Shown one piece after another: positions 9,637 to 18,738 of a stretch of DNA of 64,000 nucleotides. Under the pieces are notes generated by a model. The model did not search any database. It was given only the letters and a program-made list of their open reading frames with translations, and had not been told where the DNA came from. The DNA lies in the NCBI GenBank assembly GCA_003838145.1, contig QYZZ01000043.1, forward strand, positions 62,001-126,000, read 5' to 3'. Within the stretch, counting starts at the first letter, position 1. Each line of letters begins with the position of its first letter. This stretch comes from Tindallia sp. MSAO_Bac2 (GTDB lineage: Bacteria > Bacillota > Clostridia > Peptostreptococcales > Tindalliaceae). Made by a program: the position numbers and the translations under genes.

Positions 9637-10268
9637 AAGCACTCCTGTTCATCCCGATACAAATTATTTTGATTTATATATGATTCAACTTTCTCAGGAA
9701 CAAGATATTTGATTGATTTCCCACGTTGCCGGCGATCTCTGATATCCGATGAGGATATATCCAGCTTAGGACTATCCAAAATAATAATACGGGTTTGATG
9801 GCTTTCTATAAAACTTTCCGTTTGGTGATCAAGCTCGTTAGAGTTATAGCCTTTACGCTTCATTACAATAAAGCCGGCCATCGTTAACAGTTCGTCGTAT
9901 CGATACCAGGTTTTTATCTCCATAAAGGAATCCGCACCCATTATGAAGTAGAACTCTACTTCAGGGTGTTGATCTGTCATTGTTTTAAGAAGGTTGTAGG
10001 TGTATCCTACCCGGCTGTTGTCTGTTTCAAGTGTTGAACAAGAAAAAAGAGGATTTGTGCCGATAGCTTCGCGTACCATTTGAAGGCGATGGCTGGCATC
10101 TGTTATTTTATGGTCGGTTTTATGCGGAGGATGACCCGAAGGCACGAAAATAACCTGATCCAGATTCACTTCATCAAGTGCCGTTTGAGCTATAAATAAA
10201 TGACCCGTATGAACTGGATCAAAAGTGCCGCCAAGAATGCCTGCTTTTTTTGTTTTTTTGACTTTCAC
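9633..10268 (-). CDS. nadD: Nicotinate-nucleotide adenylyltransferase NadD
   Basis: NadD makes deamido-NAD from nicotinate mononucleotide and ATP. It has the nucleotidyltransferase motif GGTFDPVHTGHL at residues 13-24 and the C-terminal SSSDIRDRR. The 211-residue length is normal. It starts with GTG behind AGAGGTGA and overlaps yqeK by four bases. Its pathway partner nadE is elsewhere in this window, at 34.1-34.8 kb. Confidence 0.96.
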   Translation of the reverse strand: MKVKKTKKAGILGGTFDPVHTGHLFIAQTALDEVNLDQVIFVPSGHPPHKTDHKITDASHRLQMVREAIGTNPLFSCSTLETDNSRVGYTYNLLKTMTDQHPEVEFYFIMGADSFMEIKTWYRYDELLTMAGFIVMKRKGYNSNELDHQTESFIESHQTRIIILDSPKLDISSSDIRDRRQRGKSIKYLVPEKVESYINQNNLYRDEQECL

Positions 10269-10309
10269 GAACCAATCACCTCTTTTATGATGATCTTATG
10301 GTAAGGTTT

Positions 10310-11635
10310 TTAGTATTCTTCCGGGTTTTCAACGAAATCAAACTCAACATCCATAATGTTTACTGTGTCACCTTCCTGAACGCCCAGTTTTTTCAATTCT
10401 TTTATGACGCCGTTTTTTTGCAGTACACGATAGAAATGCAACAGAGCATCCATGCTGTCCATGTTCAGAGAGTATATCAATTTTCTGACCAGTTCGCCCT
10501 CGACATAATAGATACCGTTCTTTTTATATGCATTGAAATTTTTTGATTTTTCCTGATCAGTGAATCGAATAATTTTCCTGCCTGCCATTTCCAGCTTGGC
10601 AGCCTGATCCTTTTCCGCTTTTTCTGCTTCCTGTTCCTCAGTTGTTTTTAATAAATTACTTACTTCTTTTAACAATTCATCGATACCTTTTCCTGTTGCG
10701 GCAGAAATTAAAACTACCGGGTATCCTTTTGCTTTCATTGTATCAATAAACTCATCCGAGATCGATGTGTCATGCATTAAATCCGATTTATTGCCCGCAA
10801 TTATTTGTGGACGATCAGACAGGTCCACCGCATAGCGGTTCAGCTCTTCATTTAGCTTTTCAAAGTCCTGTAGTGGGTTTCTTCCTTCGATGCCTGCAAT
10901 ATCAATTACATGAACCAGAATTCTGGTTCTTTCTATATGTCTCAAAAAATCAAGACCAAGTCCGACTCCTTGATGTGCTCCTTCAATAACACCAGGTATA
11001 TCTGCAACAACAAAACTATCTCCCCATTTGTTCTGAACAACTCCCAAATTAGGAGTAAGAGTGGTGAAATGATAATTGGCTATTTTGGGTTGAGCATCGG
11101 TTATCACTGAAAGTAACGTTGATTTACCAACGTTTGGAAAACCAACTAATCCGACATCTGCAATCAGTTTCAGTTCAAGTATAACCTCAATATTTTTTCC
11201 TTTTTCTCCAGCAGTAGCAAATTGAGGGGCCTGACGAACCGAAGTTTTAAAACGGGCATTCCCTTTTCCGCCCTGACCACCTTCAGCCACTAAGTACCGT
11301 TGTCCATCCTCCAAAAGGTCAATCAGTATTTCATTTGTTTCTTTATTTTTAATCAGTGTTCCACAGGGTACCTTCACAATCAGATCTTCACCCTGCTTTC
11401 CAAATCTGTTCTTGTTTTTTCCATCTTCACCACGTTGGGCTTCATATTTTTTTTTGTATCTAAAGTCCATGAGGGTTCGCAGACCGGCATCAGCTTCAAT
11501 TATGATATCGCCGCCTTTGCCGCCGTCTCCGCCAGAAGGTCCACCATCAGGTACAAAGGTTTCACGTCTAAAGGCCACAATGCCATTGCCGCCGTCTCCT
11601 GCTTTTAGTTGTATTTCTGCCTGATCTATAAACAT
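10310..11635 (-). CDS. obgE: Obg-family GTPase (CgtA)
   Basis: Obg is a ribosome-associated GTPase needed for 50S assembly and growth control. All three domains are present in 441 residues: the glycine-rich Obg fold (GGPSGGDGGKGGDIIIEAD, residues 1-160), the G domain (GFPNVGKSTL, DIPGVIEGAHQGVGLG, NKSD) and the C-terminal OCT domain. It follows a terminator after rpmA and precedes nadD by about 40 bases. Confidence 0.97.
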   Translation of the reverse strand: MFIDQAEIQLKAGDGGNGIVAFRRETFVPDGGPSGGDGGKGGDIIIEADAGLRTLMDFRYKKKYEAQRGEDGKNKNRFGKQGEDLIVKVPCGTLIKNKETNEILIDLLEDGQRYLVAEGGQGGKGNARFKTSVRQAPQFATAGEKGKNIEVILELKLIADVGLVGFPNVGKSTLLSVITDAQPKIANYHFTTLTPNLGVVQNKWGDSFVVADIPGVIEGAHQGVGLGLDFLRHIERTRILVHVIDIAGIEGRNPLQDFEKLNEELNRYAVDLSDRPQIIAGNKSDLMHDTSISDEFIDTMKAKGYPVVLISAATGKGIDELLKEVSNLLKTTEEQEAEKAEKDQAAKLEMAGRKIIRFTDQEKSKNFNAYKKNGIYYVEGELVRKLIYSLNMDSMDALLHFYRVLQKNGVIKELKKLGVQEGDTVNIMDVEFDFVENPEEY

Positions 11636-11683
11636 TTAAAAGTTCCTGCCTTTCACAATAATTCCACTTTAATGCGGAATGGT

Positions 11684-11709
11684 AAAAAAGCCGCCTTTCA
11701 GGCGGCTTT
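11684..11709 (-). terminator. Rho-independent terminator after rpmA
   Basis: AAAGCCGCC, a five-base loop and GGCGGCTTT are followed by more Ts on the minus strand (11689-11684). It separates the ribosomal-protein transcript from obgE; obgE expression would need read-through or its own promoter, which I could not pick out. Confidence 0.85.
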
Positions 11710-11732
11710 ATAAGAAACTGATTCGATTAGTC

Positions 11733-12032
11733 TTACTGTACAGGCGCATTTTCTGCAGTATAAATGCTTACCTGCTTTCTTTTTTTACCTTTACGCTCAA
11801 ACTTAACTATACCGTCGATCATTGCAAATAATGTGTCATCTCCACCCCGGCCAACATTTTGTCCTGGATGAATTTTAGTTCCTCTTTGGCGAATGATTAT
11901 GCTGCCAGCTGTGACTTCCTGTCCATCACTTCGTTTAACACCCAGGCGTTTAGACTGACTGTCACGACCGTTTTTGGAGCTTCCAACTCCTTTTTTACTG
12001 GCAAACAGTTGCAAATTCATTTTTAATATCAT
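11733..12032 (-). CDS. rpmA: Ribosomal protein L27 with Prp-cleaved N-terminal extension
   Basis: L27 reaches into the peptidyl-transferase centre through its N-terminal tail. This 99-residue form begins [23 protein letters not shown] followed by A is the cleavage motif of the cysteine protease Prp, known in Firmicutes, and the prp gene lies immediately upstream. The start at 12032 is favoured by GGAGG seven bases upstream and overlaps the prp stop by one base. Confidence 0.95.
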   Translation of the reverse strand: MILKMNLQLFASKKGVGSSKNGRDSQSKRLGVKRSDGQEVTAGSIIIRQRGTKIHPGQNVGRGGDDTLFAMIDGIVKFERKGKKRKQVSIYTAENAPVQ

Positions 12033-12367
12033 CAGCGCACCTCCTTTGTTTCAATCCTTATAGCCTCCGGATACTGACTCTGAATATTTTCAAAACCGAG
12101 TACCATAGTCTCCAGCAGAGTATTAATCTGTGTTCGTTGCTCGTTTGTGATGTTTTCCGGAACAATGCATACCAGATCCCCTTCTTCCGCTGACCATTCC
12201 GGTTCACTTTCCAGGGTTCTGTTTATTCCAAGGATCATTGTCTGTGCAAGGACAGAGATTGCTGCGCAAACAATGTCTTCTCCATAAGCAGCAGTATTGG
12301 CATGACCGTTAATCACATACTTCTCAATATCCCCCAGTTTGTTTCTGAAAAGTCTTATGTTTACCAT
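12032..12367 (-). CDS. prp: Ribosomal-processing cysteine protease Prp (YsxB family)
   Basis: Prp removes the N-terminal extension of ribosomal protein L27. The 111-residue product has the catalytic His in [19 protein letters not shown] (His at about residue 21) and the Cys of DIVCAA at about residue 33. It sits between rplU and rpmA, the usual Firmicutes order, and overlaps rpmA by one base. Confidence 0.93.
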   Translation of the reverse strand: MVNIRLFRNKLGDIEKYVINGHANTAAYGEDIVCAAISVLAQTMILGINRTLESEPEWSAEEGDLVCIVPENITNEQRTQINTLLETMVLGFENIQSQYPEAIRIETKEVR

Positions 12368-12379
12368 TTAATCAGTACC

Positions 12380-12691
12380 CTACACGTTGATGCTTTGTAC
12401 TTTCAGTTTTGTATAAGGCTGACGATGGCCTTTTTTACGTCTGTAATCTTTTTTTGGCTTGTACTTGAAAACGATGATCTTGTCTGCCCTGCCGTTCTCA
12501 ACAACCTGCGCTTCTACAGAAGCACCTTCTACCAATGGCTGACCCATTGTTAATTCGCCATCTTTAGATACCGCAAGTACTTTGTCCAGTTTCACCTTTT
12601 CACCTTTTTCAACCTGAAGCTTTTCTACTACCAGTGTGGAACCTTCTTCAACCCGATATTGCTTTCCACCCGTTTCAATTATTGCGTACAT
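12380..12691 (-). CDS. rplU: Ribosomal protein L21
   Basis: This is a 50S subunit protein that binds 23S rRNA. The sequence [18 protein letters not shown] to [14 protein letters not shown] is characteristic, at 103 residues. A longer frame adds ten residues, but the ATG at 12691 lies behind GAGGAGGTG with ideal spacing. It leads the rplU-prp-rpmA operon, behind a consensus promoter and a structured leader. Confidence 0.97.
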   Translation of the reverse strand: MYAIIETGGKQYRVEEGSTLVVEKLQVEKGEKVKLDKVLAVSKDGELTMGQPLVEGASVEAQVVENGRADKIIVFKYKPKKDYRRKKGHRQPYTKLKVQSINV

Positions 12692-12715
12692 TATGACACC
12701 TCCTCTAACCAGTCT

Positions 12716-12757
12716 CGCCAAATCAAGGCACCCTTGGGTTTAAACCCGATTTGAGCG
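12716..12757 (-). promoter_or_regulatory. Ribosomal-protein L21 leader RNA structure (candidate)
   Basis: On the minus strand an outer stem (CGC-T-CAAATC with GATTTG-GCG) encloses two small hairpins, GGGTTTAAACCC and AAGG-GTG-CCTT, forming a compact three-way junction about 25 bases before the L21 start. Rfam lists an L21 leader family upstream of rplU in Firmicutes, believed to mediate autoregulation. Membership is inferred from position and shape only. Confidence 0.55.
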
Positions 12758-12774
12758 GCTTCTTACGAACACAT

Positions 12775-12803
12775 ATTATACCATTGTCAAATTCCATTGT
12801 CAA
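12775..12803 (-). promoter_or_regulatory. Consensus sigma-A promoter for rplU-prp-rpmA
   Basis: TTGACA (12803-12798) is 17 bases from TATAAT (12780-12775) on the minus strand. This is a perfect consensus match, as expected for a ribosomal-protein operon. A second TTGACA lies inside the spacer but is wrongly placed for this -10. Confidence 0.85.
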
Positions 12804-12827
12804 TGAATTGTTGTATCGTGCATATGC

Positions 12828-14267
12828 TTATTTAACCGGCCTGTTACGTTTAAGGTGCAGTTTGATATCGAAATTGTCCCGGGTAATAGAAGCGTCTTTA
12901 ATAAGCTCTATTTCCAAGCCATATGCTTCTGCCAGCTCTTCAAGAGATATACCTTCATCCTTCAGCTCTGTCCACCGCTCAGGGTTGATGCTGACTACAA
13001 CACGATCAATGTCCCTATGGGTTTCAAGTTTTCGGAACTTGTTTTCCAGTTCATATACATGCCTGTATATAGAAGGTACCCATCCTGTTCCATCACAATT
13101 CGGGCAGGGTTCATTAAAAAGCGATTCTACTTTTTTTCTTGTTTTTCTCCGGGTCATCTCTACAAGGCCCAGTTTAGTCATCCCTAGAACTACTGTCTTC
13201 TGTCTGTCTTTATTCAATTCCTGTTTCAGTTTATTTAAAAGCATGCTGTTATGCCTGAAACTTTTCATGTCAATAAAATCAATAATAATAATTCCACCTA
13301 TATCCCGCAGACGCAACTGCCGGGTAATGGTATCCACCGCCTCCAAATTAATCTGAAGGACTGTTTCTTCAAAGGCTTTTTTTCCGGTAAATTTTCCTGT
13401 ATTAACATCAATGGTTGTCAGGGCTTCTGTGTGATTAAATATTACACTACCGCCACTTTTAAGGGGTATTTTGTTTTTCATGGCGTGCTTCCACTGCATT
13501 TCTATATCATACTCTTCGAAAAGATTTTCTCCCTGATCACTCTCAGTAATTCGCGAGCAATAGTCAGGCATCACTCGTTGGCATAGGTCGCGGATTTTTG
13601 ATGCTTCCTTTGAATCATTAAGGATAAACACCGCTGTCTTTCGGTCCATTACATCTCTGAGCAATCGTGGCAGTAAAGCTTCTTCGCGAAATAATAGTTC
13701 TCCTTTGTCTGCCGTGCGCCAACCGGCATCGATCTGGTTCCAGATCATTTGCATGTATTGAAAGTCGGATTCAATTAATTCTCCAGGCTGGTTAAGAGAT
13801 TCGGTTCTCATAATTATTCCATGAGATGTTCCTTCAGTTAACCGGTTTGCAATTTCTTCAAGCTTTGAGCGTTCAGTCGCATCGGTGATCCGGTTGGAAA
13901 TTCCTATATGGTTATCATTGGGAAGGAAAACAATGTATTTGCCCGGTAAAGAGAGGAAGGTGGTTGCTTTCGCGCCCTTGCTTCCTAACGCATCTTTTGT
14001 AATTTGAACCAGTATACGGTCGCCTTCTTTAAGCATTGTTAATGGCTTATTTATTTCTGATTCATGTAAAAATACATTTTTATGTGTTCCAATGTCAATA
14101 AAAACCGTACCCAGGCCTCTGACAATATTAACAATTGAACCGCAATAAATATTATTCACAAGGCTTCTGTTGTTCTTGCGTTCAAAATGAAGTTCCTCAA
14201 CGATTCCGTTGTCAAGAACGGCAGCTCGGGTTTCAAAAACTCCAACATCCGCAATAATTTGTTTCAT
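12828..14267 (-). CDS. rng: Ribonuclease E/G family protein (RNase G)
   Basis: This is an endoribonuclease of the RNase E/G catalytic type, acting on rRNA and mRNA 5' ends. The 479-residue protein has an S1-like N-terminal domain (GSIVNIVRGLGTVFIDIG, residues 40-110), the DNase-I-like catalytic segment (TTIDVNTGKF, then GGIIIIDFIDM with paired acidic residues) and the zinc-link CPNCDGTGW. It starts MKQIIADVGV at an ATG. It sits after the radical-SAM genes and before rplU, the common clostridial order. Confidence 0.94.
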   Translation of the reverse strand: MKQIIADVGVFETRAAVLDNGIVEELHFERKNNRSLVNNIYCGSIVNIVRGLGTVFIDIGTHKNVFLHESEINKPLTMLKEGDRILVQITKDALGSKGAKATTFLSLPGKYIVFLPNDNHIGISNRITDATERSKLEEIANRLTEGTSHGIIMRTESLNQPGELIESDFQYMQMIWNQIDAGWRTADKGELLFREEALLPRLLRDVMDRKTAVFILNDSKEASKIRDLCQRVMPDYCSRITESDQGENLFEEYDIEMQWKHAMKNKIPLKSGGSVIFNHTEALTTIDVNTGKFTGKKAFEETVLQINLEAVDTITRQLRLRDIGGIIIIDFIDMKSFRHNSMLLNKLKQELNKDRQKTVVLGMTKLGLVEMTRRKTRKKVESLFNEPCPNCDGTGWVPSIYRHVYELENKFRKLETHRDIDRVVVSINPERWTELKDEGISLEELAEAYGLEIELIKDASITRDNFDIKLHLKRNRPVK

Positions 14268-14301
14268 TTACACTTCCCGCTTTCTCCAAATTATTTCAGT
14301 T

Positions 14302-15048
14302 TTATGAATAGGAATCTGATGACAAAATAGCTTCGAATGATTCCTGGCTATTTTTTCGGCACACTTCTGTACGGTGAAATGTCAGATCCTCCTGACAAAT
14401 CTGCAATTCAGAAAACCTGATCCAGTTCTGGCAGACAATTAAAGGTTTAACAGTGCCGCTGTCATAATTATAAATTTCTAATTCAGCAGTAAAAAAATTC
14501 TCTTTCACTGACTTAATATTGAAGGAGTGGATTAATGACCGTATATTTACCGTTACACTTTTGTTTTGTTTTCGATGTTTGTATTTATTTTTTTTAATGG
14601 TTTTCTCGATTAGTATCTCTGGTTGGGCTAAAAAGGAACTAATTGATTCATCAAGTGCTTCTAGCTGAAGTGGTATATTACTATGGCCTTCAATACGGTA
14701 GCTTAGCAATGCCGATTCTTTCATCAAAGAAGTTAATTTGTTGGTAGAATAAAGCCTGGCCGCGTTTATATGAATTCCCTCCGGCAGGGTATCATTCATT
14801 CGTTGAGTAAATTCTTTTGCATCGAGTGGAGTGGATAAAACCAGATCGAAGTATTCAGCCTCACTGCTAACACCTATACTTAAAGGGGATGCGAAAGATA
14901 CCATTGGATGGGGATTAAAGCCCTGTGTAAAGGCTAATGGTATTTCAGCCCTACGAAATGCTCTTTCAAACAGTCTTACCAGATCTAGATGTGATAAATA
15001 TTTCATCATTCCAACCTTTGTGTATTTCGCTCTCATAATCATGGGCAT
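14302..15048 (-). CDS. TIGR03936/DUF2344 family radical-SAM-linked protein
   Basis: This is a 248-residue protein of unknown function that in Firmicutes and many other bacteria is adjacent or fused to a particular radical SAM protein. Family marks are RAKYTKVGMMKYLSHLDLVR and AFTQGFNPHPMVSFASPLSIG. It overlaps the upstream radical SAM gene by ten bases, consistent with a two-subunit enzyme. No catalytic residues are known to me. Confidence 0.88.
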   Translation of the reverse strand: MPMIMRAKYTKVGMMKYLSHLDLVRLFERAFRRAEIPLAFTQGFNPHPMVSFASPLSIGVSSEAEYFDLVLSTPLDAKEFTQRMNDTLPEGIHINAARLYSTNKLTSLMKESALLSYRIEGHSNIPLQLEALDESISSFLAQPEILIEKTIKKNKYKHRKQNKSVTVNIRSLIHSFNIKSVKENFFTAELEIYNYDSGTVKPLIVCQNWIRFSELQICQEDLTFHRTEVCRKNSQESFEAILSSDSYS

Positions 15049-16811
15049 ATCCCACCACCTTCAACAGTTTGTAAGCCGCAACCCGTGCATTTCTGTCGAC
15101 AATGTGGCGTCGTTTCTGCATTAAGAGCCTTATTGTATTCCCTGATCAAAAATTCCTTAGTAACCAATGCATCAATGTGATCCCATGGCAGGGCAGTATC
15201 TGTAGATTTTGTTCCCTGTGTATATTTCTCAGGGTTAATTTCCAGCTCCTCAAAAGCCTCCATCCATTTGTCAAATTTAAAATGTTCCATCCAACCGTCA
15301 AATCGACATCCTTTTTCATATGCCCTGATGAGAACTTCTGACAAATGGCGATCTCCGCGAGCAAAAATTCCCTCTAAAAAACTGGTTTCCGGGTCATGAT
15401 AATTGAATTGAACTGATCTTTTTTTCCTGAACTTTTCTTTTAATAGCTGATGCTTCATTTTAAGGCTTTCCATGGTGTCCTGCGGAGACCACTGGAACGG
15501 AGTAAAGGGTTTGGGTACAAAGTTTGATACACTTACGCTAATTTTCAATGGGTGCTTATACTGAGAATCCCGTTTTTGATAAACCTCATGATCAAGGTTT
15601 GATACCAGCTGATATATAGCCTCTACATCTTCCATGGTTTCAGTTGGAAGTCCAATCATGAAATAAAGCTTTATCTGGCTCCAGCCGGCTTCGTAGGCTT
15701 TTTTAACGGATTGGATCAGATCATCCTCGGTGATGCCCTTATTAATGACATTCCGCAATCGCTGGCTTCCTGCTTCCGGTGCAAAGGTTAACCCGGACTT
15801 ACGCACCCTTTGAATTTGTTTTAAAATTTTAAGAGTCATGTTGTCCAGCCTTAAGGAGGGCAGGGATAAACCAACTCTTTCATTTTCCAGTTCACTCATC
15901 AATTCGTTTGCTAAATCATAAAACTGCGAATAATCACTGGTGCTCAATGATGTAAGGGATAACTCATCATACCCTGTGTTTTGAATAATTGCACAGGCAT
16001 CAGCTACCAATTTTTCTTTGCTTTTTTCGCGAACCGGCCTGTAGATAATACCCGCCTGACAAAATCGGCAGCCTCTTATACAGCCTCTGAACAGCTCCAC
16101 CGTCGCTCGGTCGTGGACCGTCTTCATATGCGGCATCAGAGGATTTTGCGGATAGTATGATTGATCAAGATTCTTAATAAACCTTTTTGTGATCCGGGAC
16201 GATGTTTTGTAAGCCGACGGAACATACACTCCTTGTATTGCAGCTGCTGCTGTGAGAAAATCAGCTTTGTTGGTTGCATGCTCACGGTATAGCTCAATGA
16301 GTTCAATGATTATTTCTTCTGCTTCACCAATAACAATAATATCTGCAATATCAGCTATCGGTTCCGGATTATAGGCACAAGGACCACCCATTATGATAAT
16401 CGGATCTTTTTCCTTTCTGTCTGCAGAACGCAATGGGATTTCTGATAACTTTAACATATGAAGAATATTTGTATAGCTCAGTTCATATTGTAAAGTAAAT
16501 CCAATAAGATCAAACTCATTCATTGATGATTTAGTTTCCAGGCTGAAAATCCTCAAATAGTTTTCCTGTAATAATTTTGACATATCTTCGCCCGGCATAT
16601 AAAAGCGCTCACAAAAAGCTTCTGTTTTTTCATTTATTAAATGATACATAATCAAGCTTCCTAAATGACTCATTCCTATTTCATATAAATCAGGAAAACA
16701 CCAGCCAAAACGAATGGTGTTTTCTCTTATTTCTTTCCGAACACTATTATATTCATTCCCAAGGTACTGTGCAGGTTTCTCTACTTTTTTTAATAGTTTC
16801 TCCAGGTTCAT
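15039..16811 (-). CDS. TIGR03960 family B12-binding-type radical SAM protein
   Basis: The 590-residue protein has an N-terminal cobalamin-binding-like region (GWCFPDLYEIGMSHLG, IIMGGPCAYNPEP) and a radical SAM core with the CxxxCxxC cluster motif at CIRGCRFC (near residue 240). The C-terminus is cysteine-rich (CRQKCTGCGL). The reaction is unknown for the family. It is conserved with the DUF2344 gene it overlaps and with rng and minE on either side. Confidence 0.9.
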   Translation of the reverse strand: MNLEKLLKKVEKPAQYLGNEYNSVRKEIRENTIRFGWCFPDLYEIGMSHLGSLIMYHLINEKTEAFCERFYMPGEDMSKLLQENYLRIFSLETKSSMNEFDLIGFTLQYELSYTNILHMLKLSEIPLRSADRKEKDPIIIMGGPCAYNPEPIADIADIIVIGEAEEIIIELIELYREHATNKADFLTAAAAIQGVYVPSAYKTSSRITKRFIKNLDQSYYPQNPLMPHMKTVHDRATVELFRGCIRGCRFCQAGIIYRPVREKSKEKLVADACAIIQNTGYDELSLTSLSTSDYSQFYDLANELMSELENERVGLSLPSLRLDNMTLKILKQIQRVRKSGLTFAPEAGSQRLRNVINKGITEDDLIQSVKKAYEAGWSQIKLYFMIGLPTETMEDVEAIYQLVSNLDHEVYQKRDSQYKHPLKISVSVSNFVPKPFTPFQWSPQDTMESLKMKHQLLKEKFRKKRSVQFNYHDPETSFLEGIFARGDRHLSEVLIRAYEKGCRFDGWMEHFKFDKWMEAFEELEINPEKYTQGTKSTDTALPWDHIDALVTKEFLIREYNKALNAETTPHCRQKCTGCGLQTVEGGGICP

Positions 16812-16841
16812 TTACGCAATAATCTCCTCTGTTTCAGCTGA

Positions 16842-17126
16842 TTAAATTCGTTTTCGATCTTTCATATGCTTGATTGGAATATTAGCAACCAATGCCGGCA
16901 TCGTGGATTCATCTGACTCGCGTTTGGTTCGGGTTATTTTTATGTCCAATTCTTCTTCATCAATAACCATGTAGTCAGAAATAACATTAATTAAATCTTC
17001 TTTAATGGAATCAAGAAAATCTTGCGAACAGTCAGCCCGGTCATGAACTAATACAAGTTTCAGTCTTTCTTTTGCAACATTCTTGCTCTTTTTGCTTTCT
17101 CCTGTAAAAAATTTAAAAAAATCCAT
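16842..17126 (-). CDS. minE: Cell division topological specificity factor MinE
   Basis: MinE stimulates the MinD ATPase and drives Min oscillation, keeping the division septum at mid-cell. The 94-residue product has an N-terminal amphipathic membrane-targeting segment (MDFFKFFTG), the MinD-contact helix (AKERLKLVLVHDRADCS) and the C-terminal dimer domain. It follows minD by about 27 bases. MinE, not DivIVA alone, implies an oscillating Min system here. Confidence 0.95.
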   Translation of the reverse strand: MDFFKFFTGESKKSKNVAKERLKLVLVHDRADCSQDFLDSIKEDLINVISDYMVIDEEELDIKITRTKRESDESTMPALVANIPIKHMKDRKRI

Positions 17127-17153
17127 GGCTCCTCCCCCTTCTCGATTCCACTG

Positions 17154-17951
17154 TTATTTGGCCAGTCCAAACATTTTTCTTATTCGGTTGACAAAGCCTT
17201 CCTGCGTTTCAAGATCCAGCAAAGGTACGTCTTCACCACATACGCGTTGTACTATATTATGATAAGCCTGGCCTGCATATGAATTTGGCTTTGTGACAAC
17301 CGGTTCTCCTTTATTAGTTGATATAACAATTTCCGGATCATCAGGAATTACTCCCAGTAAATCAATGGCCAGTATATCTAACATGTCCTCAATGTTCATC
17401 ATGTCTCCACGCTTGACCATATCTATCTTCAAACGATTAATGATTAATTTTGGATTGCGCAGCTCCGCTGCTTCCAGTAATCCAATAATACGATCGGCGT
17501 CTCTCACTGCTGATATTTCCGGCGTTGTAACCACAATCGCTTTATCCGCTCCGGCGATGGCATTCTTAAAACCTTGTTCAATGCCGGCAGGGCAGTCTAC
17601 CAGAATAAAGTCGAACATTTCTTTCAAATCTTCATGCAGTGCTATCATTTGCTCCGGATTGATGGCATTTTTATCACGGGTTTGTGCAGCTGGCAAGAGA
17701 CATAGCTCGGGAAGTTTTTTATCTTTAATTAGTGCCTGTTTTAACCTGCATCCACCTTCAATGACATCCACCAGATCATAAACAATTCGATTTTCCAGCC
17801 CTAGTACCACATCCAGGTTTCTTAGCCCTATATCCGCATCAATCACAACCACTTTTTTACCCATTTGTGCCAGTCCTGCACCTAAATTGGCTGTGGTGGT
17901 TGTTTTGCCTACTCCACCTTTTCCTGACGTTATAACATATACTTCGCCCAT
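17154..17951 (-). CDS. minD: Septum site-determining ATPase MinD
   Basis: MinD is a deviant Walker ATPase that dimerises on the membrane and recruits MinC. The motif KGGVGKTTTTANLG lies at residues 11-24. DADIGLRNLDVVLGLENR and VDCPAGIEQGF follow. The C-terminal amphipathic helix is VNRIRKMFGLAK. The 265-residue length is normal. It lies 15 bases after minC. Confidence 0.97.
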   Translation of the reverse strand: MGEVYVITSGKGGVGKTTTTANLGAGLAQMGKKVVVIDADIGLRNLDVVLGLENRIVYDLVDVIEGGCRLKQALIKDKKLPELCLLPAAQTRDKNAINPEQMIALHEDLKEMFDFILVDCPAGIEQGFKNAIAGADKAIVVTTPEISAVRDADRIIGLLEAAELRNPKLIINRLKIDMVKRGDMMNIEDMLDILAIDLLGVIPDDPEIVISTNKGEPVVTKPNSYAGQAYHNIVQRVCGEDVPLLDLETQEGFVNRIRKMFGLAK

Positions 17952-17966
17952 TTTACCCCTCCTGGT

Positions 17967-18647
17967 TTACACTTGATTTTTAATAAAAAACGGCTCTATA
18001 CATATGGCATTATCCCTAAGTCTCGCTATTTCCGGTGTTTTTGACATTTCCAGTTCTTCATCCGGCGCTCGAGTAATGGTCTGATGAATTCGTAGTTGTG
18101 TCGGTTGAAGTGCCAAAGCAGCTACAAATGCTTCTGCGTTTCCCCGGAAACCTGCATGGGCAATTCCCCGGAAACTTCCCATCACCACAATGTTTCCGCC
18201 AGCCACCAATTCGGCGCCCGGATTCACATCACCTAAGACAATTATATTACCAATGCTGTTTATTTTTTGTCCAGATCTTACTGTACCCTGAATAAACTTG
18301 GTATCATCAGATTTTTCCTTTTCCCAATCGTTCCAACTTATCGGCTCTGGTTTGGATGGGGCTTCAGGGGCATTTGTCTCCGTACTCTTTTTTGTACTTT
18401 TTTTAATCGGCGGATGCATTTGATATTCTTCATACAGCCACTGCTGCAGTGCATCGTGATCTTCCGGGAGTAAGTATTCGCATGTCAATTCGGCTAGTGT
18501 AGCTTTTTTGTAAAAGTCTGGATTTTCTTCAATCTTTTGTTTAATCAAATGTTTAACCGGTGAAATGTTTCCGCTTATATGGACTCTGATAACCAACCCT
18601 TCACCAGTTCCTCTAAGCTCAATCCGACCTTCGTCTGTTAACACCAC
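17967..18647 (-). CDS. minC: Septum site-determining protein MinC
   Basis: MinC inhibits FtsZ polymerisation where MinD concentrates it. The N-terminal FtsZ-interacting domain covers residues 1-100. After a Ser/Thr/Lys-rich linker comes the beta-helical C-terminal domain (GQKINSIGNIIVLGDVNPGA, GGNIVVMGSFRGIAHAG). It starts at GTG behind GGAGGT. The product is 226 residues, transcribed after PBP2. Confidence 0.94.
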   Translation of the reverse strand: MVLTDEGRIELRGTGEGLVIRVHISGNISPVKHLIKQKIEENPDFYKKATLAELTCEYLLPEDHDALQQWLYEEYQMHPPIKKSTKKSTETNAPEAPSKPEPISWNDWEKEKSDDTKFIQGTVRSGQKINSIGNIIVLGDVNPGAELVAGGNIVVMGSFRGIAHAGFRGNAEAFVAALALQPTQLRIHQTITRAPDEELEMSKTPEIARLRDNAICIEPFFIKNQV

Positions 18648-18738
18648 GACACACCTCCAAATTCAAAACATTATAGGTCTATTCTACCTCTTTATACCAA
18701 ATAATTCTACTCTATTCGTTAAAATCTTAGGCTGCCAT

